64,000 bases of DNA from Bacteroidales bacterium (GCA_028282785.1 JANQHE010000021.1:124001-188000), one strand, 5' to 3'. Numbered from the stretch's first letter, positions 18,532 to 27,622 are shown. The notes: generated by a model from the sequence alone, not told the origin. Numbers and translations: made by a program.

Positions 18532-19388
18532 AATAACTTACCTTTTATCATTCTGTGTTTACCGTTAATATCTTTTTTCAAAGTAATTTCAGAAAAATTA
18601 TTCACTTCAAACAAATTAATCATTTCCTGACCAAACGCTTCATTAATCTCAAAATAGATTTTTCCCTCTTTATTTAAATTTTTCAAACCAAAATCTATTA
18701 TGGTTTTATAAAAAAGCAAAGGATCATGATCAGGAACAAATAGGGCAAGTTCCGGTTCATATTCCAGAACATTTTTCGACATGAGTTCTTTTTCTTTTTG
18801 CCTAATGTATGGCGGATTACTAACTATAATATCGAATTTTCCTTCGATTTCAATACTTTTTTTAAGGATATCTGATTCCAAAAACACAATATCAGTATTA
18901 TTTAATTTGCCATTTTCCCTTGCTAATTCTAATGCTTTAGAAGATATATCCATTGCATAAACTTTTGATTGCGGTAGATTTTTAGCTATTGAAATGGCTA
19001 TACAACCCGTCCCTGTTCCAATATCCAGAATGTTTAAACTTTCTTCTTTATGATCAGATATAACCCAATCAATTAACTCCTCTGTTTCAGGTCTGGGAAT
19101 TAAGGCATCTTGAGTTACTTTAAATGGTAGATCATAAAAAATTGTTTTCTGTAATATATGCTGAACAGGTCTTTGGTTCTTTAAATCTTTTACAATATCC
19201 TTGATCCTACATAAGTTACTGCCACCAATTTCTTCTTCCAAAGAAATTAACAACTTTGTCCTTGAATAACCTAAAACATCCTCAAATATCAGAACAATAA
19301 AACTGTCAATTTCTTCAGTTGGATAAATCCCCTTTAATTCGGATTTTATTCCTGAAATTATTTTCTTTATACTGTTGTTTTCAGTCAT
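18528..19388 (-). CDS. prmC: Release-factor glutamine methyltransferase PrmC
   Basis: 286 residues, standard length. A helical N-terminal domain (1-80) precedes the SAM-binding domain with ILDIGTGTGCIAISIA (motif I) and IVSNPPYIRQKE, the NPPY signature of glutamine N5-methylation. PrmC methylates the GGQ glutamine of RF1 and RF2; RF2 is also encoded in this window. It is translationally coupled to recX and divergent from ribD, with only 22 bases between the start codons. Confidence 0.96.
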   Translation of the reverse strand: MTENNSIKKIISGIKSELKGIYPTEEIDSFIVLIFEDVLGYSRTKLLISLEEEIGGSNLCRIKDIVKDLKNQRPVQHILQKTIFYDLPFKVTQDALIPRPETEELIDWVISDHKEESLNILDIGTGTGCIAISIAKNLPQSKVYAMDISSKALELARENGKLNNTDIVFLESDILKKSIEIEGKFDIIVSNPPYIRQKEKELMSKNVLEYEPELALFVPDHDPLLFYKTIIDFGLKNLNKEGKIYFEINEAFGQEMINLFEVNNFSEITLKKDINGKHRMIKGKLF

Positions 19389-19410
19389 TGTTCAAATTTA
19401 GTTAAATACT

Positions 19411-20475
19411 ATGATCAAAGGAACAGTTCATGAAAAATATGTGCAGCGATGTATCGAATTAGCTAAATTAGGAATTGGAAATACAGCTCCAAATCCTTTG
19501 GTGGGCTCTGTTATTGTTTACAACAATAGGGTGATCGGAGAGGGATATCACAAAAAATATGGAGAGCCCCATGCTGAAGTAAATGCCATAAATTCTGTAA
19601 AAGATAAAAGTTTACTAAAAGATTCCACAATTTATGTAAATCTGGAACCATGTTCTCATTTTGGAAAAACTCCTCCATGCGCAAACTTAATAGCTAGCAT
19701 CGGCATTCCTAATGTTGTAATTGGGGCTGTTGACACAGCTACTCATGTTTCAGGCGGTGGTATTAAATTTCTGGAAGAAGCAGGTTGTAATGTTTTGACA
19801 GGAGTACTTGAGAAAGAATCAAGAGAACTAAATAAGAGGTTTTTTACTTTTCATGAAAAAAAACGCCCGTATATTATATTAAAATGGGCACAAACAACAG
19901 ATGGATTTATTGATATTGAGAGAAATAATGAAAGTCCAATCCAGCCAACTTGGATAACAAATGAATATGCGAAGGTATTGGTTCATAAATGGAGATCCGA
20001 AGAACAAGCAATACTGGTTGGAACAAATACTGTTTTAAAAGATAATCCTTCACTAACAACACGAAATTGGAAAGGGAAAAATTCTGTTAGGGTTGTGCTA
20101 GACCGGAACATGAAATTAGCTCGATATTTTAATGTTTTTAATTCCGAAGCAGAAACTATATTAATTGGAGACATTAGGCATTCAACTAAAAAGAAAGTAT
20201 TTCAAAACAACATTGGTATCAAATTTGTTAATTATAATAATGATTTCTATTCTAAACTATTTCAGATACTTATTGAAAAGAATATTCAATCTGTTATTAT
20301 TGAAGGTGGAGGATCTATTTTAAACTCTTTTATACAAAATGGACTTTGGGACGAAGCAAGAATATTTATTGGAGAGAAAGAGTTTGGTAAAGGAGTCAAA
20401 GCACCTAATATGAAAATTAAGAAGATAGGATATGATGTTCTGGGTAACAATAATTTAACGTTTAATCGCAAATAA
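19411..20475 (+). CDS. ribD: Bifunctional riboflavin biosynthesis deaminase/reductase RibD
   Basis: 354 residues. The N-terminal cytidine-deaminase-like domain (1-150) has HAEVNAI and PCSHFGKTPPC zinc motifs; the C-terminal RibD reductase domain (about 155-354) has ILKWAQTTDGFI, ILVGTNTVLKDNPSLTTR and IIEGGGSILNSF. It performs the second and third steps of riboflavin synthesis from GTP. No FMN riboswitch fits into the 22-base gap upstream, and no other rib gene is nearby. Confidence 0.96.
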   Translation: MIKGTVHEKYVQRCIELAKLGIGNTAPNPLVGSVIVYNNRVIGEGYHKKYGEPHAEVNAINSVKDKSLLKDSTIYVNLEPCSHFGKTPPCANLIASIGIPNVVIGAVDTATHVSGGGIKFLEEAGCNVLTGVLEKESRELNKRFFTFHEKKRPYIILKWAQTTDGFIDIERNNESPIQPTWITNEYAKVLVHKWRSEEQAILVGTNTVLKDNPSLTTRNWKGKNSVRVVLDRNMKLARYFNVFNSEAETILIGDIRHSTKKKVFQNNIGIKFVNYNNDFYSKLFQILIEKNIQSVIIEGGGSILNSFIQNGLWDEARIFIGEKEFGKGVKAPNMKIKKIGYDVLGNNNLTFNRK

Positions 20476-20539
20476 GAGATATTTAATCAATAAATTAAAT
20501 TGATTTATCATAAAATTTCAAAATATATAAAAGCTTTTG

Positions 20540-20547
20540 TAAATTTG
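20540..20547 (+). promoter_or_regulatory. Candidate -7 box for the caspase/phosphatase operon
   Basis: TAAATTTG fits TAnnTTTG and lies 50 bases before the start of the TPR-caspase gene. A TTTG at the exact -33 distance is missing. No box was seen in the 15-base gap before the downstream phosphatase gene, which supports one transcript. Confidence 0.45.
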
Positions 20548-20596
20548 ATAAGATTATAAAATCCTTTAAACTAGCAATTACTAAAACTCTAATAAA

Positions 20597-22951
20597 ATGG
20601 GAAATTACAATTATAAACGTACGTTGTTCTTTACGCCTGTGTTGTTAATACTTTTTTCGCTAATTCAATGTAGCCCAAAGTTATATACAACCGGTAAAGA
20701 TTTTGTAGCATCCGGGAATTATAATGATGCCGTTGAGCAGTTTACAAAACTGATTGATGAGAACCCGGAGTATACCGAGGCTTATCTGGCCAGGGCAGAT
20801 GCTTACGAAAAGGCAGGTAAAAAAGCCGAAGCTGCAAGTGACTATAAAAGAGCTACGGCCTTTGAAGAAAAAGACGAATCTATATTCTATAATGCAGGAA
20901 GACTTTATTACGAATTAGAAGAATATGAAGAAGCAATTCCTATGCTCATAAAAGTTACTGCACTGGATAAAAAACATATCAATGCTTATAAATATAAAAT
21001 GGAATCATATATTGCTTTAAAGCATTATGATAAAGCATTGAAAGAAAGTAATGAACTGATTGATTTGAACGAAACAGCTTCAAATTATGCAAGAAGAGGT
21101 TTTATCCAAGACAAACTCGAAAATTACAATTTAGCCGAAACTGATTATAGAAAATCAATTGAGTTAGGCAGAAATTTGGAAACCTATGTATCCTTAGCTG
21201 GAGTGCTTTTTAAGGCTAAGAAGTATGATGCTTCATTGGTAGCTTGTAACCAGGCTTTAGGGATGGATTCGAAAAGCAAAGAGGCATTATGGATTCGAAG
21301 TAAGATCTATAAAGAAAAGATTGACTATCCAAGTGCTATTAATGACCTTTCAAAAATGATCATTTTTGCTCCCGATGATTTAGAAGCTTTCTTCGCAAGA
21401 GGTATTTATTACCAGGAGTTTAATCAGCATCAAAGTGCAATTAACGATTTTAGTAAGGTAATTTCGATGGATTCTAAAAATGCATTAGCATATTTCCACA
21501 GAGCAAAATCTAACGAAGAGATTACTCAATATGCAAATGCAATAAAGGATTACCAGGCATATGCTGAATTATCTGATGAAAATGATGCAGAAGCTAAGGA
21601 AAGGCTAAAGATCGTAACTGAAAGACTATATGAGTTAAATCGTGAAAGTGTAAAACCCGATCTTACCTTTATTGAACCGATGGAAAGAGAAGGAAATTCC
21701 ATTAATATTGTTGAGGACGCAACGGAAATTGTACTAAAAGGTCAAATAACCGACCAAAGTAATATTCAGTATGCGAAAATTGATGGAGTTGATGTTACAT
21801 TTGATGAGAACTCTGAAAATAATGAATTTACTGTAACGTTGGATGTCACAGGAAAAGATGCCATTACAGTTGCGATTTCCGATGTTTATAATAATGTATT
21901 AGCTTCAACGTATAAGCTTAACAGGACAGAAATAAACTTACCTGAAATTGCTTTGATTGCCCCTTATGCTTCATCTTCCGGAGAGATTTATTTAGATGTT
22001 GACAATAGGAAACTATATGTTGAAGGTAAAGTTACCGACGAAAGTAAAATAAAGAGTATTATCGTAAATGATATGACAGCGAGTTTCTCAGTTGATGCGA
22101 TGAATCCTGAATTCTTTGCTACAATAGATATCGCAAATAAAAATATGTTTGTGGTTAAAGCGGAAGATATATATGGTAATGTAGGGGAAAGGGAATTTAA
22201 AATTAACCGCGAAGCATTAGAAATTTCTCAGGAAAATCCTATGGGTAAAACCTGGGTGATTTTTATCGAAAACTCAGACTATGAAACTTTTGCTAGTTTA
22301 GAAGGACCGGTAAAAGATGTAAGTATGATGAAAGCTGCTTTAGCTAATTACAAGATTCATAATATAATTCACAAGCAAAATTTAGCAAAAGCTGAAATGG
22401 AAAGGTTTTTTGCGATTGAATTGCGCGATTTAGTAAGAAGTAATAATGTAAATTCATTGTTGGTATGGTATGCTGGCCACGGAAAATTTATCAATGATAT
22501 AGGATACTGGGTACCAGTTGATGCTACACGCGATGATGAGTTTACATATTTCAATATCAGCACACTAAAAGCAGCATTGCAATCGTACTCACAGCATATA
22601 ACTCATACACTAGTAATTACCGATGCTTGTGAATCAGGCCCTACGTTCTACCAGGCAATGCGTTCGGGACTGCAAGATAGAGACTGTGGTGATTGGGAAG
22701 CTACAAAGTTTAAATCTTCACAGGTACTTTCATCCGCAGGATATGAGTTAGCCTCGGACAATTCACAATTTACAAGAACATTTGCTAATACTTTAAGAAA
22801 CAATCCAAATGCATGTTTACCAATTGAGAATATAGTTTCGAAGGTAACAGTAGCAGTGGCTAAGGACGGTATGCAAAAGCCACAATTTGGTAAAATAGAC
22901 GGACTGGAAGATGAAGGAGGTACATTTTTCTTTATTGCAAAGGAGAGATAA
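20597..22951 (+). CDS. TPR-repeat lipoprotein with C-terminal caspase-like protease domain
   Basis: 784 residues. The signal peptide ends at a lipobox (LIQC, Cys25), placing the protein outside the cytoplasm. About eight TPR-like repeats span 30-335. Two Ig-like beta domains follow (about 355-445 and 450-540; both contain a D-x-x-x-N-V turn), then a caspase/C14 domain (about 548-784) with catalytic His628 in WYAGHGK and Cys678 in VITDACESG. Both catalytic residues and the usual spacing are kept, so it is probably active. The Asp/Glu versus Arg/Lys cleavage preference cannot be read safely. The next gene begins 15 bases later and encodes a transmembrane sensor-phosphatase; a shared pathway is inferred from that. 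Confidence 0.87.
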   Translation: MGNYNYKRTLFFTPVLLILFSLIQCSPKLYTTGKDFVASGNYNDAVEQFTKLIDENPEYTEAYLARADAYEKAGKKAEAASDYKRATAFEEKDESIFYNAGRLYYELEEYEEAIPMLIKVTALDKKHINAYKYKMESYIALKHYDKALKESNELIDLNETASNYARRGFIQDKLENYNLAETDYRKSIELGRNLETYVSLAGVLFKAKKYDASLVACNQALGMDSKSKEALWIRSKIYKEKIDYPSAINDLSKMIIFAPDDLEAFFARGIYYQEFNQHQSAINDFSKVISMDSKNALAYFHRAKSNEEITQYANAIKDYQAYAELSDENDAEAKERLKIVTERLYELNRESVKPDLTFIEPMEREGNSINIVEDATEIVLKGQITDQSNIQYAKIDGVDVTFDENSENNEFTVTLDVTGKDAITVAISDVYNNVLASTYKLNRTEINLPEIALIAPYASSSGEIYLDVDNRKLYVEGKVTDESKIKSIIVNDMTASFSVDAMNPEFFATIDIANKNMFVVKAEDIYGNVGEREFKINREALEISQENPMGKTWVIFIENSDYETFASLEGPVKDVSMMKAALANYKIHNIIHKQNLAKAEMERFFAIELRDLVRSNNVNSLLVWYAGHGKFINDIGYWVPVDATRDDEFTYFNISTLKAALQSYSQHITHTLVITDACESGPTFYQAMRSGLQDRDCGDWEATKFKSSQVLSSAGYELASDNSQFTRTFANTLRNNPNACLPIENIVSKVTVAVAKDGMQKPQFGKIDGLEDEGGTFFFIAKER

Positions 22952-22966
22952 CAAATAAAACGACAT

Positions 22967-25900
22967 ATGATTCTTTTACATAATTCGAAAACTGAAAAAG
23001 TTATTCGCGCTTTAAAGCGAATAACTTTTTTTTATGCAGTAATTCTGTTGAGTACTACTAATTTATTTTCGCAGACTTATTATTTTGATGAATATAGTGT
23101 ACAGGAAGGTTTACCCTCTAAGGTTTTTGATATAGTTCAGGATGGACATGGTTATGTTTGGTTGGCATCGGAAAGCGGAATATCAAAATTTGATGGGGTA
23201 AATATTAAGAATTATACTTCTGAAGATGGATTAGCAGAAGGAGCAATTAAAGCCTTATTAAAAGATCTTAATAATGATATTTGGATGGGGCATATTTCCG
23301 GGGGAATTAGCTTTTTCAATGGCAAAGAAATGAAAATTCATCCAATATCTGAAATGATAGGTTTTGAAGTAACCTCTTTGTTAATGGACTCTAAAGAAAG
23401 ATTATGGATAACTACCATGGGTGATGGACTTATTCGATTGGATAACCCATATAATTTAAATCCCGATAGCATAAAATATGAGCAATATAAAGGAAGAATC
23501 AGCGATAGGATAATCTCAGGAACAATAGCCATGGGAGATTCATTGTTCTTTATTACTGATACAGGAATTAGAAAGTATGTTGAATCGGAAAACTCTTTTA
23601 TTGGATTTGCTCCGGAAGGTTTAACACGGTATTTTGCAATTACGGATATGTATGAGGATAAGAATGGAGATATTTGGTTTGGCACTTTTCATGGTGGTCT
23701 ATATCGATATTTAAATGATAAAAAAGAGTTTATTATTTATGATGCCCGCGATGGTTTAGCCAATAATTGGATAAGCACCATTTCGGAAGATAGTAAAGGA
23801 AATATTTGGGTTGGAACCTGGGGGGGAGGAATTACAAAGTTCTCAAATGATAGTTATATTACGTTCAATAATTCTAATGGTTTATCCGATGTAAAGATTA
23901 GAAAAATTCGAGAAGATATTGAAGGTAATATACTTATTGCTACCAATGAGCATGGATTGACTGTTTTTAAAGGCGAGAAATTTATTACGTACACCGTTGA
24001 TGATGGCTTAAGTAATCAAAATGTATGGGCTATAACTCAGGATAAAGATGGTAAACTCTGGTTTGGAACAAATAATGGAATTTCAATATATAATCCAAAA
24101 GCTGGCGAAAGAGGCATTAAGTATGCGTATTTTGATCAAGAATCAAAAGGTATTGGAGATCAGATCAGGTTTTTAAAAGTGGATAACAATGACAATATAT
24201 GGATTGGAACCGAAGATGCCAATGTATCTATGTACAATTACAGATCAGGAAGGTTTGAATCGAATCCTGTAATTGGTCGTCATTTCAGAATGACTCAGGT
24301 TGTAACTGCTATGGATATTGATAAACAGAATCTGCTCTGGATAGGAACCCTGGATGGATTAATTTATTACGAAATTGATGAAAATAAAAGCCAAGTATTA
24401 ACTCAGGGATATGGTTTAAATGGAAATGTTATTACAGTGGTATATGTAGATTCTAAAAATAGAGTTTGGGTAGGTATAGATAATGCTAAAGGATTAAATA
24501 TGATTAAAGATGAAAAGATCATAAAAGTTAATCTCGAAGGATCATATACCCCTAATTCCATTTTAGAGGATAATGATGGTAATATATGGATAGGTACTAA
24601 AGCAAAAGGAATTATTGTACTAAAGGATACAACTGTTCAAAAAATTATCACAGAAGAGGATGGACTGGTTTCTAATGTGATTAACCAGTTAAATGTTGAT
24701 GAAAATAATAATATTTTTATTGGTACTAGTCGGGGCTTAAATAAAATTGATTCTGAAGGAAATATCCACGTTTATACGGAAAAAAGCGGTTTTACAGGAA
24801 TTGAAGCTAAGCAAAATGCAACGTATAAAGATAAATCCGGGAATTTATGGTTTGGTACAGTAAATGGTGTTATAAAATATCAACCTCGATTAGATAAGGA
24901 GAAATTTAAAGAACCTCTTACTCATATATCAGGATTAAAGATAAATTATAAAGAACGCGATTTGAAACCTGGTTTAAAGCTAAACTTTACAGAAAATACA
25001 ATAATATTCGATTATAATAGTATTTCGTTTGAGAATCCTGATGTTATAAGATACCAGATCATGTTGGAACCTGCCGAAAAAGAATGGCGTCCCATTACGG
25101 ATCAAACAAGTGCCATTTATTCATCATTGGCACCGGAGAGATATACTTTCAAAGTAAAGGCTAGAAATAGCGATGGAATATGGAATTCCGAACCAGTAAC
25201 TTATAGCTTTGTGATTCGTCCTCCATTTTATAAAACATGGTGGTTTATACTTTCTGTAATTGCTGTTGGTGTTATTGGAATAATTGTTTTTATTAAAGTT
25301 CGAGAACGTAATCTGATTAAAGAAAAGAAAATTCTTGAAGAGAAGGTTGCAGAAAGGACTGCTGAAGTAGTTCAGAAAAGTATGGAGCTAGAGAAAAAGA
25401 ATAAGGATATTACGGATAGTATCCGCTATGCAAAAAGAATTCAGACCGCAGTGTTACCTCCGGAAATTCCATTCGATAATACCTTTGTTTTCTTCAGGCC
25501 AAAAGATATTGTAAGTGGAGATTTTTATTGGTTAGAACACATTGATGAAAGAGAAATGATTGCTGCCGTAGATTGCACAGGGCATGGTGTTCCAGGAGCA
25601 TTTTTGTCAATCCTGGGCCATAGCATGTTAACGAAAATTGTACGTGAATATGGAATATTGGAGCCAGCAAAAATTTTGGACCGGTTAGACGAGGAAATCA
25701 TTCATGCCTTACACCAGAAAAATGTTAAAGGCGAACGTGTGGTTAATGATGGTATGGATTTAGCGCTGATTTGTTATAATCGTAAAACGAATGTACTTGA
25801 ATTTGCAGGAGGTTATAATCCGTTAATTATGATAAGAAACGGAGAACTAGAAGAGGTTAAAGCAGATCGTTTCCCAATTGGTATGACTACCATACATACG

Positions 25901-26155
25901 GATAAGAAATTTACAAATCATGAAATAAAGGTTGAAAAAGGAGATTCTTTTTACATTTTCTCCGATGGTTATGCCGACCAGTTTGGAGGTGAAGATGGAC
26001 GAAAATTCCGAAAGAAAAACATGAAGGACCTACTACTTTCAATTCAGGATGTTCCAATGAAAGACCAGGGAACAAAATTGGAAGAACATATTAATGACTG
26101 GATGAAAAACTATGAACAAATTGATGACATGGTTTTTATCGGAAGAAGATTTTAA
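22967..26155 (+). CDS. Double-propeller transmembrane sensor with cytoplasmic SpoIIE/PPM phosphatase
   Basis: 1062 residues. After a signal peptide (about 1-36) come some 13-14 Reg_prop-type repeats (patterns such as IWFGTFHGGLYRY, LWFGTNNGISIYN) forming two predicted seven-blade propellers, then a Y_Y_Y domain (about 670-755), one membrane span (about 760-778), a coiled coil (about 780-818) and a SpoIIE phosphatase domain. Metal aspartates are present: Asp852 (SGDFYW), Asp869 (VDCTGHG), Asp1000 (FSDGYAD) and Asp1053/1054 (DDM). The architecture resembles Bacteroidota sensors in which a phosphatase replaces the histidine kinase. It likely senses something outside the cytoplasm and dephosphorylates a cytoplasmic STAS- or SiaC-like protein. 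Confidence 0.92.
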   Translation: MILLHNSKTEKVIRALKRITFFYAVILLSTTNLFSQTYYFDEYSVQEGLPSKVFDIVQDGHGYVWLASESGISKFDGVNIKNYTSEDGLAEGAIKALLKDLNNDIWMGHISGGISFFNGKEMKIHPISEMIGFEVTSLLMDSKERLWITTMGDGLIRLDNPYNLNPDSIKYEQYKGRISDRIISGTIAMGDSLFFITDTGIRKYVESENSFIGFAPEGLTRYFAITDMYEDKNGDIWFGTFHGGLYRYLNDKKEFIIYDARDGLANNWISTISEDSKGNIWVGTWGGGITKFSNDSYITFNNSNGLSDVKIRKIREDIEGNILIATNEHGLTVFKGEKFITYTVDDGLSNQNVWAITQDKDGKLWFGTNNGISIYNPKAGERGIKYAYFDQESKGIGDQIRFLKVDNNDNIWIGTEDANVSMYNYRSGRFESNPVIGRHFRMTQVVTAMDIDKQNLLWIGTLDGLIYYEIDENKSQVLTQGYGLNGNVITVVYVDSKNRVWVGIDNAKGLNMIKDEKIIKVNLEGSYTPNSILEDNDGNIWIGTKAKGIIVLKDTTVQKIITEEDGLVSNVINQLNVDENNNIFIGTSRGLNKIDSEGNIHVYTEKSGFTGIEAKQNATYKDKSGNLWFGTVNGVIKYQPRLDKEKFKEPLTHISGLKINYKERDLKPGLKLNFTENTIIFDYNSISFENPDVIRYQIMLEPAEKEWRPITDQTSAIYSSLAPERYTFKVKARNSDGIWNSEPVTYSFVIRPPFYKTWWFILSVIAVGVIGIIVFIKVRERNLIKEKKILEEKVAERTAEVVQKSMELEKKNKDITDSIRYAKRIQTAVLPPEIPFDNTFVFFRPKDIVSGDFYWLEHIDEREMIAAVDCTGHGVPGAFLSILGHSMLTKIVREYGILEPAKILDRLDEEIIHALHQKNVKGERVVNDGMDLALICYNRKTNVLEFAGGYNPLIMIRNGELEEVKADRFPIGMTTIHTDKKFTNHEIKVEKGDSFYIFSDGYADQFGGEDGRKFRKKNMKDLLLSIQDVPMKDQGTKLEEHINDWMKNYEQIDDMVFIGRRF

Positions 26156-26161
26156 ATTAAT

Positions 26162-26522
26162 TGTCATTCCGGCTCTTTTTCCAGATGGAAAAGGATGCCG
26201 GAATCTTTATAAATATTGGTGTAAATCGTTCCAATTAGGATTTTTTTCGTTGATAAGATTTTCTTTGAACTCTCGTTTCCATTTTTTCATTTTTTTCTCT
26301 TTTTCAATGGCAAACTGAATATCCGAAAATTCTTCAAACCATAGTAGTTTATAACAATTATACTTTTTTGAAAATCCTTTATTTATTCCATTTCGGTGTT
26401 CTGTAATTCTTCGTTTTAAATTGTTTGTAACCCCTAAATATAAAACTGTATTGTTTTTATTTGTAATAATATAATAGATAATACTTCATATTAAAAAGAT
26501 TCCTGCATACGCAGGAATGACA
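26162..26522. mobile_element. 361-bp hairpin-ended element carrying a broken GIY-YIG gene
   Basis: Both outer ends read TGTCATTCC inward, and each folds on itself: left ATTCCGGC/GCCGGAAT (with an inner CTTTTTCC/GGAAAAGG stem), right GATTCCTGC/GCAGGAATG with a 4-base loop. Inside each hairpin the sequence continues as GGAATCTTT, so the two ends are inverted copies. The GIY-YIG reading frame fills the space almost flush to both hairpins. This is the 374-base gap between the phosphatase and LOG genes. I recall similar small GIY-YIG genes next to TGTCATTCC-type repeats in other Bacteroidota. Mobility is inferred. Confidence 0.6.
26207..26489 (-). pseudogene. GIY-YIG endonuclease gene, frameshifted near the start
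   Basis: From the ATG at 26489 the expected MKYY opening is present, but the frame then hits TAA after ten codons. One base off (an extra C at about 26477, or two missing bases), the frame reads YYIITNKNNTVLYLGVTNNL, RRITEHRNG, FSKKYN, LLWFEE and KMKKWKRE to a stop at 26207. This is a complete small GIY-YIG nuclease of about 93 residues, of the single-domain UvrC-like type. The repaired frame has no ATG or GTG start, so the gene is probably dead, unless a rare start or slippage is used. Confidence 0.75.
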
Positions 26523-26529
26523 CTAAAAT

Positions 26530-27111
26530 TTATACAGCAGCGATATTTATAGCATTTTCGTCCCAAACAGGTGCATTTTGGATGGCATTTATTAAATTTT
26601 CAGGTTGATTAATTGAAGTCCACATATTACGGTGCTCTTCTCGCATGAATTTCTCTTTAATCATTTTATCGAATAATCGGAAAAGATTATCATAAAAGCC
26701 ATCGGTATTAACAAAAATAATTGGTTTGGTAAATTTACCTAATCTTTTAAGTGTTATAACTTCCATAGCTTCCTCAAGGGTTCCTGAACCACCAGGCAGA
26801 ATAACCACCGCATCGATATCTTCAACAAGCTTTTTTTTACGTTCATGCATGTCAGCTACTTCAATTAACTGATCAACTTTTGGATGTCCCCATTCTACTT
26901 CCAACATAAATTTTGGTATTATTCCTACAATTTTACCGCCTCCATCTAAAACAGTATCTGCTAATTTTCCCATTAATCCAACGGAGCCTCCACCATATAT
27001 TGTTGTGATATTATTTTCTACCAAAACCCTTGCTAAATGTTCAGCTACATCAAAATATTTTTGATCGATCTTATGGCTTGATGCACAAAATACACTTACT
27101 TTTGAAATCAT
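26530..27111 (-). CDS. LOG-family (TIGR00730) nucleotide phosphoribohydrolase
   Basis: 193 residues from MISKVSVFCASS. Family signatures are YGGGSVGLMGKLAD, HERKKKLVEDIDAVVILPGG and GSGTLEEAMEVITLKRLG, the PGGxGTxxE active site. Members release the base from nucleoside 5'-monophosphates (cytokinin-type or AMP/pyrimidine nucleotides). An upstream ATG at 27174 would add 21 residues, but that stretch lies in the rpsT terminator hairpin and is not family-like, so the start at 27111 is preferred. Confidence 0.9.
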   Translation of the reverse strand: MISKVSVFCASSHKIDQKYFDVAEHLARVLVENNITTIYGGGSVGLMGKLADTVLDGGGKIVGIIPKFMLEVEWGHPKVDQLIEVADMHERKKKLVEDIDAVVILPGGSGTLEEAMEVITLKRLGKFTKPIIFVNTDGFYDNLFRLFDKMIKEKFMREEHRNMWTSINQPENLINAIQNAPVWDENAINIAAV

Positions 27112-27150
27112 AGTAATTATTGAATTAGGTGTTAAAGGTAAAAAAAGTCC

Positions 27151-27188
27151 TAAAACAAAAAAGCCTTTCTTCATTGAAGAAAGGCTTT
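27151..27188 (-). terminator. Terminator of rpsT
   Basis: AAAGCCTTTCTTC / GAAGAAAGGCTTT is a perfect 13-bp stem with an ATT loop, followed on the minus strand by a TTTTTTGTTTT run. It begins about 20 bases after the rpsT stop. Confidence 0.93.
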
Positions 27189-27208
27189 GATTTGTATATT
27201 AGATCTTT

Positions 27209-27460
27209 TTATAACTTATTCACGTGTAAAGTTAAACTAGATTTTAAGTTAGCTGCTTTGTTTGCATGAATGATGTTCTTCTTTGCTAATTTATCAAGCA
27301 TTGAAGAAACTTTTGGTAATAATGCAACAGCTTCAGCTTTATCTGTAGTATTACGCAGAACTTTAATAGCATTACGAGTAGTTCTTGCATAATACTTGTT
27401 GTGAAGTCTTAATTTTTCACTTTGTCTTGCTCTTTTTTCTGCTGACTTATGGTTTGCCAT
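27209..27460 (-). CDS. rpsT: 30S ribosomal protein S20
   Basis: 83 residues beginning [21 protein letters not shown], with [20 protein letters not shown] and [19 protein letters not shown], the full S20 pattern of three helices. S20 binds the 5' and 3' minor domains of 16S rRNA. It starts 32 bases after tRNA-Glu on the same strand and likely shares its promoter. Confidence 0.98.
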   Translation of the reverse strand: MANHKSAEKRARQSEKLRLHNKYYARTTRNAIKVLRNTTDKAEAVALLPKVSSMLDKLAKKNIIHANKAANLKSSLTLHVNKL

Positions 27461-27492
27461 AATTTCTCCGTTAACTTATTTAATTTTTTTAG

Positions 27493-27564
27493 TACTCCGT
27501 AGGGGAATCGAACCCCTGTTACCAGGATGAAAACCTGGCGTCCTAACCCCTAGACGAACGGAGC
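27493..27564 (-). tRNA. tRNA-Glu (TTC anticodon)
   Basis: On the minus strand GCTCCGT pairs with ACGGAGT. The anticodon stem is CCAGG/CCTGG with loop TTTTCAT (anticodon TTC), and the T-arm is AGGGG/CCCCT around TTCGATT. The D-arm GTCTAGGGGTTAGGAC is typical of tRNA-Glu. CCA is not encoded. The first pair is G-U. Confidence 0.96.
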
Positions 27565-27591
27565 AAATTTCAAGTCTGAAACTTGGTGGTG

Positions 27592-27622
27592 CAAAAGTAA
27601 ATGATTTTTTTATTCCTGCAAA
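27592..27622 (-). promoter_or_regulatory. Promoter of tRNA-Glu and rpsT
   Basis: On the minus strand TTTG (27619-27622) is followed after exactly 19 bases by TACTTTTG (27592-27599), a full Bacteroidota -33/-7 promoter. The predicted start lies about 20 bases before the tRNA 5' end. Confidence 0.8.

Noticed and set aside
20476-20596. FMN riboswitch near ribD
   Set aside because: This gap is downstream of ribD, and the upstream gap is 22 bases, too short; no conserved riboswitch pattern seen.
26112-26318. A 68-codon plus-strand frame over the phosphatase 3' end
   Set aside because: It overlaps the real gene in another frame and then the hairpin of the GIY-YIG element; shadow frame.
27112-27174. 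Longer LOG protein starting at 27174
   Set aside because: The extra 21 residues lie in the perfect rpsT terminator hairpin and do not resemble the family; the start at 27111 is used.
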